29,215 nt of DNA from a virus, in IMG/VR virus record IMGVR_UViG_3300047462_000769, positions 1-29,215 of that record. One strand, given 5' to 3'. The notes below the pieces were generated by a model that was not told the DNA's origin, did no database searches, and saw only the letters and a program-made list of their open reading frames with translations. This document shows, in pieces, positions 16,076 to 23,084 of the stretch (its first letter is position 1; every line of letters begins with the position of its first letter). Position numbers and translations under genes: made by a program.

Positions 16076-16808
16076 TTTTTAGATCTGGCTCCGCATAAAG
16101 AAAACTCCGATAGGGATTCTTGCAGTTTAGCGGCGGTATGCCGTATTCGAGCGTAAAGCCTGCTGCATCCGACTCATCAAAGGCTACGAAATAAAATTTG
16201 CTATAAATATGTGTGGTAAAAAAATTAGCAAACTCAAACTGCTCATTTGGATCGTCGTTAAATATATTTCTTATCGCATTCACGAATTCTATCCGATCTT
16301 TTCGCCCGGTTTTATTTTGAAAATCGGTGGCCTTCGCCGCATCTCCGCTCGTATCGTAGATATATGAGAATTGGCTTTGGCCATTAGAATCAATCTGAAG
16401 ATTGCAAAGCCCCAGCAAATAAGTTTTTCCATCTTGTTTAAATGGTATCGGGTGGCAGTGCTGTTTCACATATACTGCCTCAGGATGTATATACCAGCCA
16501 AATCCACATCCAATCAGGGCGGAGAACATACCATGGTATAGCAGCCAAGCATAAGAAAAAAGACCGATAGGAATTGAAAAAATAAGAGTTTTTTCGGCAA
16601 CTAGTTTATATAAAAACACAAAAATAAGGATAATATAATAAAATAAGGCATAAAAGTTAGCGCAAGCGATAGACCGATCTGCTTGGTCAGGCCAACCAAA
16701 AAAACCAGAAACGAAAAAAGCTAGTGGTGACGATACGAGAAACAACCACCAAAGTACCCGACAGGGCTGTTTTACGCGAAGCCGTGATAACATTTCGCAA
16801 GTCATCAT
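16044..16808 (-). CDS. Unknown multi-pass membrane protein, 254 aa, AT-rich insert
   Basis: Three hydrophobic regions (about residues 18-37, 51-70 and 76-105, the last possibly two short passes) precede a soluble C-terminal domain of ~145 residues with four cysteines (118, 135, 229, 250) that could pair if the domain is periplasmic. No family is recognised. The DNA is strikingly AT-rich: bases 16621-16680 contain 18 G+C of 60, while the phage genes around are clearly GC-rich, so it was probably acquired. It sits directly after the tail chaperone and overlaps the start of the 456-aa gene. Candidate roles are immunity to the neighbour, superinfection exclusion or another lysogenic function. Start is uncertain: several ATGs, no good SD. 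Confidence 0.65.
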   Translation of the reverse strand: MMTCEMLSRLRVKQPCRVLWWLFLVSSPLAFFVSGFFGWPDQADRSIACANFYALFYYIILIFVFLYKLVAEKTLIFSIPIGLFSYAWLLYHGMFSALIGCGFGWYIHPEAVYVKQHCHPIPFKQDGKTYLLGLCNLQIDSNGQSQFSYIYDTSGDAAKATDFQNKTGRKDRIEFVNAIRNIFNDDPNEQFEFANFFTTHIYSKFYFVAFDESDAAGFTLEYGIPPLNCKNPYRSFLYAEPDLKNEHSVCAKRQ

Positions 16809-16868
16809 ATCTATTTAGTAGCAGCCGATTTTTTTCGCGTAAACGGAAACTGTAAAACATTTTCGGTA

Positions 16869-17338
16869 TCAGTCGCGCCATTTGAGCCTTGCCCAATCGA
16901 AACTTAAGCCTTCAAGCGAGCCCAACACCACCACGTGCGCCATTCGCTCGTCCTCATCCATCGAGACTGCCCGGTCATAAGGCACCCCGCACTTGACCAG
17001 ATACAAACTATCTTTCAGTGCCGGGTGCCGGCTCAGTTTCCCGCCGTGGCCACAATCTGTTCGAGCGGGAGCGGTTTCATGGATTCGCTAACAGCGGCTA
17101 AACCATCATCCCCCAGCCTCGCCAAAACGGCTTCAACATCTGCCTCGCTTAACGGCGCAGGCACCGGCACATCATCAATCATTGAAACAGACGACGCCAC
17201 CTTCGCGTAGCCGAGATAGGGTCGATTTAACGAGAGTTCCGGCCCCAGAGCCTTGAACAGCCGCAAGGTCTCCAGCACCCCGAACTTGCGCAATGTCAAC
17301 CGCCGCCCCGATTTGTCCGTAATCACCTGCTCCATCAT
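16869..17338 (-). CDS. Tail assembly chaperone, -1 frameshift product (156 aa)
   Basis: The long chaperone form, made if ribosomes slip back one base at GGGAAAC (17042-17036) before the zero-frame TGA. The first 101 residues equal the short form. A further 55 residues then follow in the -1 frame, beginning G-K-L-S-R-H-P-A-L and ending W-A-R-L-K-W-R-D, to TGA at 16869-16871. In contractile and lambda-type tails the short (G-like) and long (GT-like) proteins load the tape measure protein during tube assembly. Here the expected tape measure gene does not follow. The frameshifted tail reads as a real protein, with acidic and hydrophobic patterning, which supports the shift. Confidence 0.82.
17033..17042 (-). 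promoter_or_regulatory. Programmed -1 frameshift site, G GGA AAC followed by TGA
   Basis: The heptamer fits X-XXY-YYZ in the reading phase of the chaperone gene, and the next zero-frame codon is the stop. A -1 slip gives GGG-AAA and opens 55 more codons. The stop right after the heptamer and the conserved genetic position make this a strong candidate. Confidence 0.85.
17033..17338 (-). CDS. Tail assembly chaperone, short form (101 aa)
   Basis: Zero-frame product, ending at TGA directly behind the slippery site. Seen: a short N-terminal beta start (M-M-E-Q-V-I-T-D-K-S-G-R-R-L), then helical segments with L-R-K-F-G-V-L-E-T-L-R-L-F-K-A-L-G and an acidic E-A-D-V-E-A-V-L-A-R-L stretch. This matches the size and helical nature of E/G-type tail chaperones. 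ATG 17338 overlaps the stop of the tail tube gene. The sheath-tube-chaperone order is the normal one. Confidence 0.82.
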   Translation of the reverse strand: MMEQVITDKSGRRLTLRKFGVLETLRLFKALGPELSLNRPYLGYAKVASSVSMIDDVPVPAPLSEADVEAVLARLGDDGLAAVSESMKPLPLEQIVATAGN

Positions 17339-17763
17339 ACCCTCACCCGGCTTGACGCATAAAACTGCAATCGTTGCGCCACCGGCGCATCCCCGCGATA
17401 CGCACCGGCGGATGCCAATTTGAACACCGCCCCGCTGAACTGATAGGTCGAAGTCGAGCCATCAGGTTCACTCACATATTGGTATAATGTCCCAGCACCA
17501 ATCGGCTGGCCGGCCAGGTACGCTTTCTCAATCGCCGCGATAAAATCATCCACCGCCGAGGAGCCGCGATCCAGCGTGAACATTCCCTGCCAGCCCTTCG
17601 GCAACTCAGCCCCCAGCTGCACGCCATCCAGCCGGTCCACCCGCACGGCCTGAGTCACCTGCGCCGCCTCAAAGCCGGTGACATGCGCCAAATCCACCCG
17701 CCCGAACGGCCCCATCACCACAAGCTGGCAGTCATTGCCAACGGAAAACGTATTATACGGCAT
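17335..17763 (-). CDS. Contractile tail tube protein, 142 aa
   Basis: Forms the inner tube inside the sheath. The sequence is beta-rich, with a long helix between strands: T-G-F-E-A-A-Q-V-T-Q-A-V-R-V-D-R-L-D-G near residues 30-48, G-W-Q-G-M-F-T-L-D-R-G, then Y-Q-F-S-G-A-V-F-K-L-A-S-A-G-A-Y-R-G-D and Q-R-L-Q-F-Y-A-S-x-R. The strand pattern and size fit the XkdM-like tube family. ATG 17763 has GGGAG about nine bases upstream, immediately behind the TAA that would end the full-length sheath. It lies directly downstream of the sheath gene. Confidence 0.85.
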   Translation of the reverse strand: MPYNTFSVGNDCQLVVMGPFGRVDLAHVTGFEAAQVTQAVRVDRLDGVQLGAELPKGWQGMFTLDRGSSAVDDFIAAIEKAYLAGQPIGAGTLYQYVSEPDGSTSTYQFSGAVFKLASAGAYRGDAPVAQRLQFYASSRVRV

Positions 17764-17775
17764 GTCTGCTCTCCC

Positions 17776-17865
17776 TTAACCGTTTACCGCGACGGATTGC
17801 CGGCTGACCTGCACCGTCTGGCCGCCTTGCACATTGACGATGAATTTTTCGTTGATCGCCTGATA
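17776..17865 (-). other. In-frame continuation of the sheath gene after an amber codon
   Basis: After TAG at 17868-17866 the sheath frame stays open for 29 codons to TAA at 17776-17778. The translation begins Y-Q-A-I-N-E-K-F-I-V-N-V-Q-G-G-Q-T-V and looks like the missing end of a sheath protein. It would join the stretch before the stop (Q-A-D-C-Q-V) as a continuous beta strand. The tube gene's ribosome binding site starts right at this TAA, which indicates the gene originally ended here. Confidence 0.85.
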
Positions 17866-19329
17866 CTACACCTGGCAATCCGCCTGCACATAACCCAGTC
17901 CCGTCCGGCCGGGCGGGTTGTTGGTGATATCGCACACCACCGCGAACGGCAGAGAGCCATCGGTGCTGCCGAGCAGCCCCTGCCCCAGCAAGCCGTTCAG
18001 GAAGGTGAGCAAGGTTGCGCGTATGTTCTGGAACAAAGTGGTATTCACCAGCTGCCCCACATAGGCGCCCATGCCGGCCGAGAGTGTGCTGGCAATATAA
18101 TTCGTCAACCTGGTATAATTATCGCCATTAATGGCGGCGTTGGATGACGCATTATGCCCGCCGCGCACGCCCCAATAATTGCCGCCTGGCTGCGGGTTGG
18201 CAATCACGTCAATCCCGGCCGACAGCAAGGCCGACAAATCCGCCGTCGCGTAAGTCGTCGCGGTACCCACGCCGGGCTGGCCGGATTTCTGCGTGCCGAT
18301 GATCCCGTAAAGCGGCTTGTTCAACGATGATTGCTCGGGCGATAAATTCGCAAGCCGCCCGGCGGCAAATCCTTGCGGCGAGACCAGCCTGGTCAGCGCG
18401 TTCGCCTGATCGTACCAATAAATCCAATAGCCGAACATCAGCTTGGCGGCGTAACTATCAATGCCCGCCGACGCTTTTGTCGCCACCGCATTGGCAATCG
18501 TGTCACCTGCCGGCCCCGTCAGGATCATGTAAACCGACTCGCTCAAACCAAACGCAACCTGCGTGCTCCATTGCGTCGCATCATCGGCATCGGCGAGCAA
18601 TGCGAGCGCGCAGCCCTGCCCGCGCAGCGCATACATCCCGGCGCGCGGCAGCGTATCGGCACCCACGAGTTTGGCGGCGGTGATCCCGCTCGCGCCATCG
18701 GTTCCGGGCGTTCCCGCCGAAAACGGATAGCTGCCCGCAACCGGCGTTGCACTCGCTGAAAGCAGACTCGCAACCACGAGGTTTGAAGGGCCGCGCAACA
18801 CGCCATTGCCGTTATTCACGGCATTGACGACATTGTTCCAAAACACCGTGCCTGTACCTGTGATATTATCGAACACTTCCGGGCTCAGCCCAGGCAGCGA
18901 TATGCTCAGGCGCCAGGAATTGGCGGCAGAGCCGGTGGCGAGGTTCAGCGTCAGCAAATTGCCGGTTGAACCGGTGTATAAAGCGGTGAAGTTCGCCGCG
19001 CCGAAGAGCGAGAGCATTGCGGCGCTATCAGTGCCGTCGGTGACGCGTACACAGCGAAAATTCGCTGCACCTTGCTGCACGGCGGTCGCGACTTGCGTGC
19101 CCATATCATATTTGCGCACCATCACGGCGCCGAACGAGGCGGCATATTCGCTCATCGAGCCGATGATCGTCGGCTCTCCCACCGGCCCCCAGCTGGCACT
19201 GCCGACGACACCGAGAACATCAGTCGGCACGCCGTTCAGCAGCAGGCTTTGCGGCGGTACGATCTGCACATACAAATCCGGTACGATCAGCGCCGTCGTA
19301 TTCAAAGCACCTTGCGCATAAATCGCCAT
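17866..19329 (-). CDS. Tail sheath protein, interrupted by an amber codon near its end (487 aa before the stop)
   Basis: Contractile sheath subunit. Seen: an N-terminal P-D-L-Y-V-Q-I-V-P-P arm; the V-x-G-S-A-S-W-G-P-V-G-E-P domain; a subtilisin-like-fold middle with Y-S-F-S-A/G-T-x-G-T-D-G and L-A-L-L-A-D-A-D-D; then a C-terminal part with G-V-R-G-G-H-N-A-S-S, Y-T-R-L-T-N-Y-I-A and G-L-L-G-Q-G-L-L-G. The frame meets TAG at 17868-17866 inside the last strand region, and 29 further codons follow in frame. In known sheaths the C-terminal strand interlocks with neighbouring subunits, so a cut here should hurt assembly unless the stop is read through or suppressed. SD GGAG precedes ATG 19329. Expected full length: 517 aa. 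Confidence 0.9.
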   Translation of the reverse strand: MAIYAQGALNTTALIVPDLYVQIVPPQSLLLNGVPTDVLGVVGSASWGPVGEPTIIGSMSEYAASFGAVMVRKYDMGTQVATAVQQGAANFRCVRVTDGTDSAAMLSLFGAANFTALYTGSTGNLLTLNLATGSAANSWRLSISLPGLSPEVFDNITGTGTVFWNNVVNAVNNGNGVLRGPSNLVVASLLSASATPVAGSYPFSAGTPGTDGASGITAAKLVGADTLPRAGMYALRGQGCALALLADADDATQWSTQVAFGLSESVYMILTGPAGDTIANAVATKASAGIDSYAAKLMFGYWIYWYDQANALTRLVSPQGFAAGRLANLSPEQSSLNKPLYGIIGTQKSGQPGVGTATTYATADLSALLSAGIDVIANPQPGGNYWGVRGGHNASSNAAINGDNYTRLTNYIASTLSAGMGAYVGQLVNTTLFQNIRATLLTFLNGLLGQGLLGSTDGSLPFAVVCDITNNPPGRTGLGYVQADCQV

Positions 19330-19332
19330 TGC

Positions 19333-19473
19333 TCAGGCTCCTTTCGACGCGACGCGAACCACGAAGCTCGCTTCCGGGCCGGCCAATATTTTCGTCACCG
19401 TCGCACTGTCGGTAATCACATCCCCTCGCTTGAAGCTCTGGAAAGGCTTCAAGACCACCAAATGAAATGTCAT
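19333..19473 (-). CDS. Small conserved-looking phage protein, 46 aa
   Basis: A short frame from ATG 19473 to TGA 19333-19335 between the tail-terminator candidate and the sheath. It fills almost the whole gap, with 3 bases to the sheath start, and provides that gene's ribosome binding region. The product is basic and beta-like, with K-P-F-Q-S-F-K-R-G-D-V-I-T and F-V-V-R-V-A. The F-x-x-G-D-x-I motif resembles small beta proteins found next to tail genes, but I recognise no named family. Real by spacing, strand and codon style. Confidence 0.65.
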   Translation of the reverse strand: MTFHLVVLKPFQSFKRGDVITDSATVTKILAGPEASFVVRVASKGA

Positions 19474-19482
19474 GTTCTGTCC

Positions 19483-20310
19483 TTAAACGTTGAGTGTATC
19501 GACAAACGCGGTGTTCGCGGTGAAGCCGGCGCTGCCGAACAGCATGGCCGGCGTCGTTTGTGCCAAAGTGGTCGGGTATTCGGCCCGGTAGCGAATGATA
19601 CGCTTGTACAGAACGGCGTCGGCATTGCCGTCCTGCACTTCGCTCGCCGCATAAGTCAGCCGCGCCGCGGAGCCATCGGCGAGCGCGATGAATTGCGGTG
19701 TAGCCAGCGCCTGGTCCACCAAGGCACCACTGGCATCACGGCTCGGCGGGTCCGGGCACCAGAAGGTGATCGAAAACTCCTGCTCCTGGCGCTTGATCTC
19801 TTGCAAGGCGCCGGCGCCCTGCACCACACGGGCGGTGAACATCTCAGCTTCGGGGACAGTCAGAGATGTCCCGGCATAGTCCACCAGCCAGCCAGCTTGG
19901 CGCAGCAGCGCCGCGAGATTGCTGGCAACGGTTGCGGGAGAATCATTCGCCTGTATCGCATAGGGAAAAATCGCCCCATTCACCGCGACGCCGGCAAGCT
20001 GCCCGACCGCGCAATGGCCAGAAAAACTAGCCGCAATACCGGTGACAACGCAGGTCAAGCTTGCCGGCACCGGTGCGACACTCTGCCAAATGCGCGGATA
20101 ACGGGTGACATTCCTTTGCGCATCATCCGCCAGCACCGAAATATTCACGTTACCGGCTGCGAGATCAGCATCCAACGCCGGCGCGCTCGGCACGCCGCGA
20201 TACACCCGGCACAAATTGCCAACCGCGCTCGGCGCCGCCGTCCCGTTTGGATAGAGCGCGTTGGCGATGATGCCGACGAGGGCGTTTTCAACATCCGATT
20301 GATCCGCCAT
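19483..20310 (-). CDS. Tail completion/terminator candidate, 275 aa
   Basis: Not firmly recognised. The N-terminus (V-E-N-A-L-V-G-I-I-A-N-A-L-Y-P-N-G) and the V-N-I-S-V-L-A-D-D-A-Q-R-N-V-T-R-Y-P-R block look like the helix-strand start of tail terminator or tail completion proteins. A middle region resembles a small LysM/beta insert (V-A-V-N-G-x-x-F-P-Y-A-I-Q-A-N-D-S). Later strands include E-F-S-I-T-F-W-C-P-D-P and a final Y-R-A-E-Y-P-T-T. It lies two genes before the sheath, which is the usual place. It overlaps the previous gene as ATGA (20310). No membrane or signal sequence. Confidence 0.55.
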   Translation of the reverse strand: MADQSDVENALVGIIANALYPNGTAAPSAVGNLCRVYRGVPSAPALDADLAAGNVNISVLADDAQRNVTRYPRIWQSVAPVPASLTCVVTGIAASFSGHCAVGQLAGVAVNGAIFPYAIQANDSPATVASNLAALLRQAGWLVDYAGTSLTVPEAEMFTARVVQGAGALQEIKRQEQEFSITFWCPDPPSRDASGALVDQALATPQFIALADGSAARLTYAASEVQDGNADAVLYKRIIRYRAEYPTTLAQTTPAMLFGSAGFTANTAFVDTLNV

Positions 20311-20954
20311 CAGCTCACCGCCTGCACCAAAGATAATCGCCAGACGCCGCCGACCAATTCCGCCGCCGTGACGGTAAATCTTTCGGCCCGTTCATTGGTG
20401 ATCAAATCGGCGACCCGAGGCTGCACGCATGCCACCGCCGGCAGCAGCGCGATAAAGCCAGGCACGCGCGTGTCATCGGCGAGGCCAGCACGAGTCCGGT
20501 CACCAATGCCGCCCACCAGCAAACTCGCCGGAAATCCAGACAGCAGTGTTGTTTGCGCGGCCGGCAACGGCGCGCCGTAGGCGTTCGCGCCCGCAAGCGC
20601 CGCACCGCCCGGCCGCGATAAATCCAAAATCGCATTCGTCATCACGACAAGCATCGGCCGCGGCGGTTCAATCGCGGCGACAAACCCGCAACCCTCAGGC
20701 CCGGCAAGATAATCTCCAACCTGCAGATAGCTCCAATCCGCCCAGGCCTGCCGGTAAGGCACGCCAAACCCGTTCGGCGCATTCACGCTGCCGCCCGGCG
20801 ATACGAACGCCACCGCGAGCCGCATGAAGCGCCGGGCTAGATCGACCGGCGCCGCCGGCCCGTCCGGCCGATAGGCATCATGCAGGAAGCCTAAGCGCCG
20901 CGCCGCGCACCCGGCCCCATAAGAGAGCCGGTCCGCCAATCGCAAACCATCCAT
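20310..20954 (-). CDS. Structural protein of unknown role, 214 aa
   Basis: No family recognised. The start is helical and Arg/Ala-rich (L-A-D-R-L-S-Y-G-A-G-C-A-A-R-R-L-G). A beta-rich region follows, with F-V-S-P-G-G-S-V-N-A-P-N-G-F-G, Y-L-Q-V-G-D-Y-L and F-V-A-A-I-E-P-P-R-P-M-L-V-V, a pattern seen in proteins that form part of the neck or tail tip. It lies between the connector-type gene and the tail-terminator candidate, so a head-tail joining role is likely by position. The ATG at 20954 lies one base from the previous stop. Confidence 0.5.
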   Translation of the reverse strand: MDGLRLADRLSYGAGCAARRLGFLHDAYRPDGPAAPVDLARRFMRLAVAFVSPGGSVNAPNGFGVPYRQAWADWSYLQVGDYLAGPEGCGFVAAIEPPRPMLVVMTNAILDLSRPGGAALAGANAYGAPLPAAQTTLLSGFPASLLVGGIGDRTRAGLADDTRVPGFIALLPAVACVQPRVADLITNERAERFTVTAAELVGGVWRLSLVQAVS

Positions 20955-20955
20955 C

Positions 20956-21351
20956 TCAAACCACCAAGCTTATGCCGGCATCATTGAGATCAGGGCCAGG
21001 CGGGACACCGAGAAATCCGCATAACCGGCGCCGCCAGCCATCGAATAATTTTGCCCGGTCAGCCACCTCGTTCTCGTTGTGAGTCCAAGCCGCGGCACTC
21101 TCCGTGTCCAGGTTCGCCGAGGTGGGCGGGATCGCCGCCTCCAACGTCGCAAGTGTGCCAATATATTGCAGCGTTACCGCAATTTCCGCCGGTGCGAGAT
21201 TATTCAAACGATATTCCAGCGTGCCGTAAGCCTGGAAAAACCGCCAATTGCTGAACCCGGACGCAACAGCACCGTAAGCCGGATAGCCGCAGAAACGGCG
21301 GATATCGACCTTCTGAGCATCTGTAAAACTCGTCGGCGCGGACTGCGACAT
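20956..21351 (-). CDS. Head-tail connector-like protein, 131 aa
   Basis: A mainly helical protein: F-T-D-A-Q-K-V-D-I-R-R-F-C-G-Y-P at the start, L-E-Y-R-L-N-N-L, and a long helix with A-A-A-W-T-H-N-E-N-E-V-A-D-R then W-R-R-R-L-C-G-F-L-G-V-P. Helical proteins of this size directly downstream of the capsid gene are commonly head completion or connector proteins. The start is set at ATG 21351. The frame is open for 32 more codons upstream, but those overlap the previous gene, whose stop lies one base before this ATG. Family unassigned. Confidence 0.6.
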   Translation of the reverse strand: MSQSAPTSFTDAQKVDIRRFCGYPAYGAVASGFSNWRFFQAYGTLEYRLNNLAPAEIAVTLQYIGTLATLEAAIPPTSANLDTESAAAWTHNENEVADRAKLFDGWRRRLCGFLGVPPGPDLNDAGISLVV

Positions 21352-21352
21352 G

Positions 21353-21661
21353 TCAATACGTATCCCCGTCGCCGAGGGTGAAATAGACAGTGCCGGTCCC
21401 AGCCGAAAGCAAGGCCGCCGCGGTACTGACGAACGGTCCGCCATCAACCAGGATCCGGGCGCCAGGTGGCACCGGCGTATCGCTGGTCAGCGCCGCCAAC
21501 CCGGCCGCAGCACCTAAGCGAAAGAACGCCGTTGCCGTCGATGCATTATATACCAGCACCGCACTCCCCCCGCCCACAAGCGATCCGTTGGCTGAATTGG
21601 TCGAGGCCGCGAGCGCCAGCGTGCCGGCGGGCCGGAACGGTTGCGTTGAACCTGTTGCCAT
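21353..21661 (-). CDS. Small beta-rich head protein, 102 aa
   Basis: Rich in Ala, Gly, Thr and Ser, with alternating hydrophobic residues and motifs such as A-V-L-V-Y-N-A-S-T-A-T-A-F-F-R-L-G and V-P-P-G-A-R-I-L-V-D, ending T-V-Y-F-T-L-G-D-G. This looks like a small beta-sandwich. It comes directly after the major capsid gene (12 nt), where head decoration or fibre proteins are often encoded. SD AAGGAA precedes ATG 21661. The decoration role is inferred from position only. Confidence 0.5.
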   Translation of the reverse strand: MATGSTQPFRPAGTLALAASTNSANGSLVGGGSAVLVYNASTATAFFRLGAAAGLAALTSDTPVPPGARILVDGGPFVSTAAALLSAGTGTVYFTLGDGDTY

Positions 21662-21673
21662 GCGCTTTATTCC

Positions 21674-22996
21674 TTAACCAATATGCTCGATCATGACGGC
21701 GCGCTTGTAATTCGCATTGGTTGCCGTCGGCACCGTCGTCGGCGTGGTGGTGGTGTCGGACGGCGCGCAGAACCCGCCAATCCAATACCAGCTTTGCGCA
21801 ATGATCTGCTGCAACCGGTCAATCGGCTCACGCGTCACCATCGCGACATTATCGATGATGTTCACCAGGCTGTCTTTGGGGGCCACATCATCCGCGGCCA
21901 TGCCGGAAAAATCACCCTCAATCAGCGCGCCTTGTCCGCAGACAATCGGACGGCGGACATAAAGCCCGCTGATGCTCGGATGATTTTGCACATAGGCTTC
22001 CGTCGTGGTGATGAAGCGCAGGCCGAGGAAGTCACTCACCATCCCCTGGCGGAATACCGGGTTCGATGATGTCGCACCTTGGAATAATTGCTTGAAATCG
22101 GAATCGGCGAAGAGCTGACGGGCCGAAACCGGATCGAGATAGCAATTATAAACGCCATCGACCAACGGCACCGCATTGCGCCGCAATAGCGCTACGGCGT
22201 CGAGCAGATTGCCCATGGTGAGCGTGTCGGTCGCCTGCAACGCGGCGGTCGTGCCGCGGCTTGCCGGCCGCACGATCGAACTTCCCGTCGCCGCCTTCAC
22301 CGCATTGCCGGCGGTACCGTCAGCCACCGTGACATTTCCAGCGAAGAGCAGCTCGCCGGAAATCCCGTTCGGCGCGGTTGAAACATTTGTCGCATCGATA
22401 GTCACGCCGACCACATTATAAGTGTTCGATCCGACGGTGACCGTGAGCGGATAGGTGCTGGAAACATTTTGCTGCACGCCATTGACAAACACGGTCTGGA
22501 AGCCGCGCACATCGTCAACCTGCACGCTCGCACCGGCGGCGGTCAGCGTGGTGATCACCCGCGTATTGCCACCAAAATAGGGCGCGAACAGCGCATTGCG
22601 CGCCAGCTCATCCAGGCTGCGCGCGGCCTGCTCGCCATTCGTCGCCGCGTTTTGCAAAAACTGCGTTGCAATGCCAACCCGGCTGGTGACCATGTTGAGG
22701 TCTTGGGTCGCGGCATAAAAATTCAGCGTGATCGTATATTGCTCAACACCCCAGTTGGTTGAGGTCAGGCCATTATCCAAATTCGTATTGTTCGCGGCAA
22801 CCAGAGGCACGGTGACGCTCGGCTTCAGCCCGGCGCGCGTCTTGGTGAGCGTTTCACCAATGCCGACCGAGAATTCCTCCCGGTCCGCGATCAGCCTGTA
22901 ACCAAGCCGCGACTTGAGCGACATCTCGAATTCGCGCTCGAGAAATCCTTGCATGATAATCGGCTGCAACGCAGCGGGGAAATTTTGAATGCCCAT
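21674..22996 (-). CDS. Major capsid protein, HK97-fold, N4-gp56-like, 440 aa
   Basis: Shell protein of the head. The N-terminal part holds F-L-E-R-E-F-E and G-E-T-L-T-K-T-R-A-G-L-K-P-S-V-T, then the E-Q-Y-T-I-T-L-N-F-Y-A-A-T-Q-D-L-N spine-helix region. The middle has an A-domain-type L-L-D-A-V-A-L-L-R-R-N-A-V-P, Y-N-C-Y-L-D-P and F-R-Q-G-M-V-S-D-F-L-G-L-R-F-I-T-T-T-E. This matches the N4-gp56 family plan. A Thr-rich linker (about 415-428) precedes the end. It lies after the scaffold-like gene with a strong SD (AAAGGAA) at ATG 22996, as expected for the most abundant protein. Confidence 0.9.
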   Translation of the reverse strand: MGIQNFPAALQPIIMQGFLEREFEMSLKSRLGYRLIADREEFSVGIGETLTKTRAGLKPSVTVPLVAANNTNLDNGLTSTNWGVEQYTITLNFYAATQDLNMVTSRVGIATQFLQNAATNGEQAARSLDELARNALFAPYFGGNTRVITTLTAAGASVQVDDVRGFQTVFVNGVQQNVSSTYPLTVTVGSNTYNVVGVTIDATNVSTAPNGISGELLFAGNVTVADGTAGNAVKAATGSSIVRPASRGTTAALQATDTLTMGNLLDAVALLRRNAVPLVDGVYNCYLDPVSARQLFADSDFKQLFQGATSSNPVFRQGMVSDFLGLRFITTTEAYVQNHPSISGLYVRRPIVCGQGALIEGDFSGMAADDVAPKDSLVNIIDNVAMVTREPIDRLQQIIAQSWYWIGGFCAPSDTTTTPTTVPTATNANYKRAVMIEHIG

Positions 22997-23037
22997 CGGC
23001 AGGTTCCTTTATCTCTGTTGTGATTTTGACGTGTGAA

Positions 23038-23057
23038 AGCGCGCGGCACCGCGCGTT
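23038..23057 (-). other. GC-rich hairpin between scaffold and capsid genes
   Basis: Inverted repeat CGCGCG (23040-23045) / CGCGCG (23050-23055) with a GCAC loop, extended by one G-T and one A-T pair. It lies in the 88-nt gap upstream of the capsid start. There is no T-run after it on the minus strand, so a full terminator is unlikely; an mRNA-stabilising or processing stem is more likely. Confidence 0.5.
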
Positions 23058-23084
23058 GGGGCAGGCTTATCCGGTCTGAAAAAT

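Noticed and set aside
14705-16869. A tape measure gene broken by frameshifts
   Set aside because: The two frames are long, have their own distinct composition and do not read as pieces of one coiled-coil protein.
16687-16896. Minus-strand frame whose in-frame ATG at 16881 could be the remnant tape measure start
   Set aside because: It runs out of frame into the membrane-protein gene and ends after 69 codons. The position is suggestive, but the sequence shows no tape measure feature, so it is not called a gene.
19072-20580. Long plus-strand open frame of 502 codons
   Set aside because: Lies opposite the sheath, a small gene and two further well-supported minus-strand genes. The product is Arg/His-rich without domain features, typical of antisense frames in GC-rich DNA.
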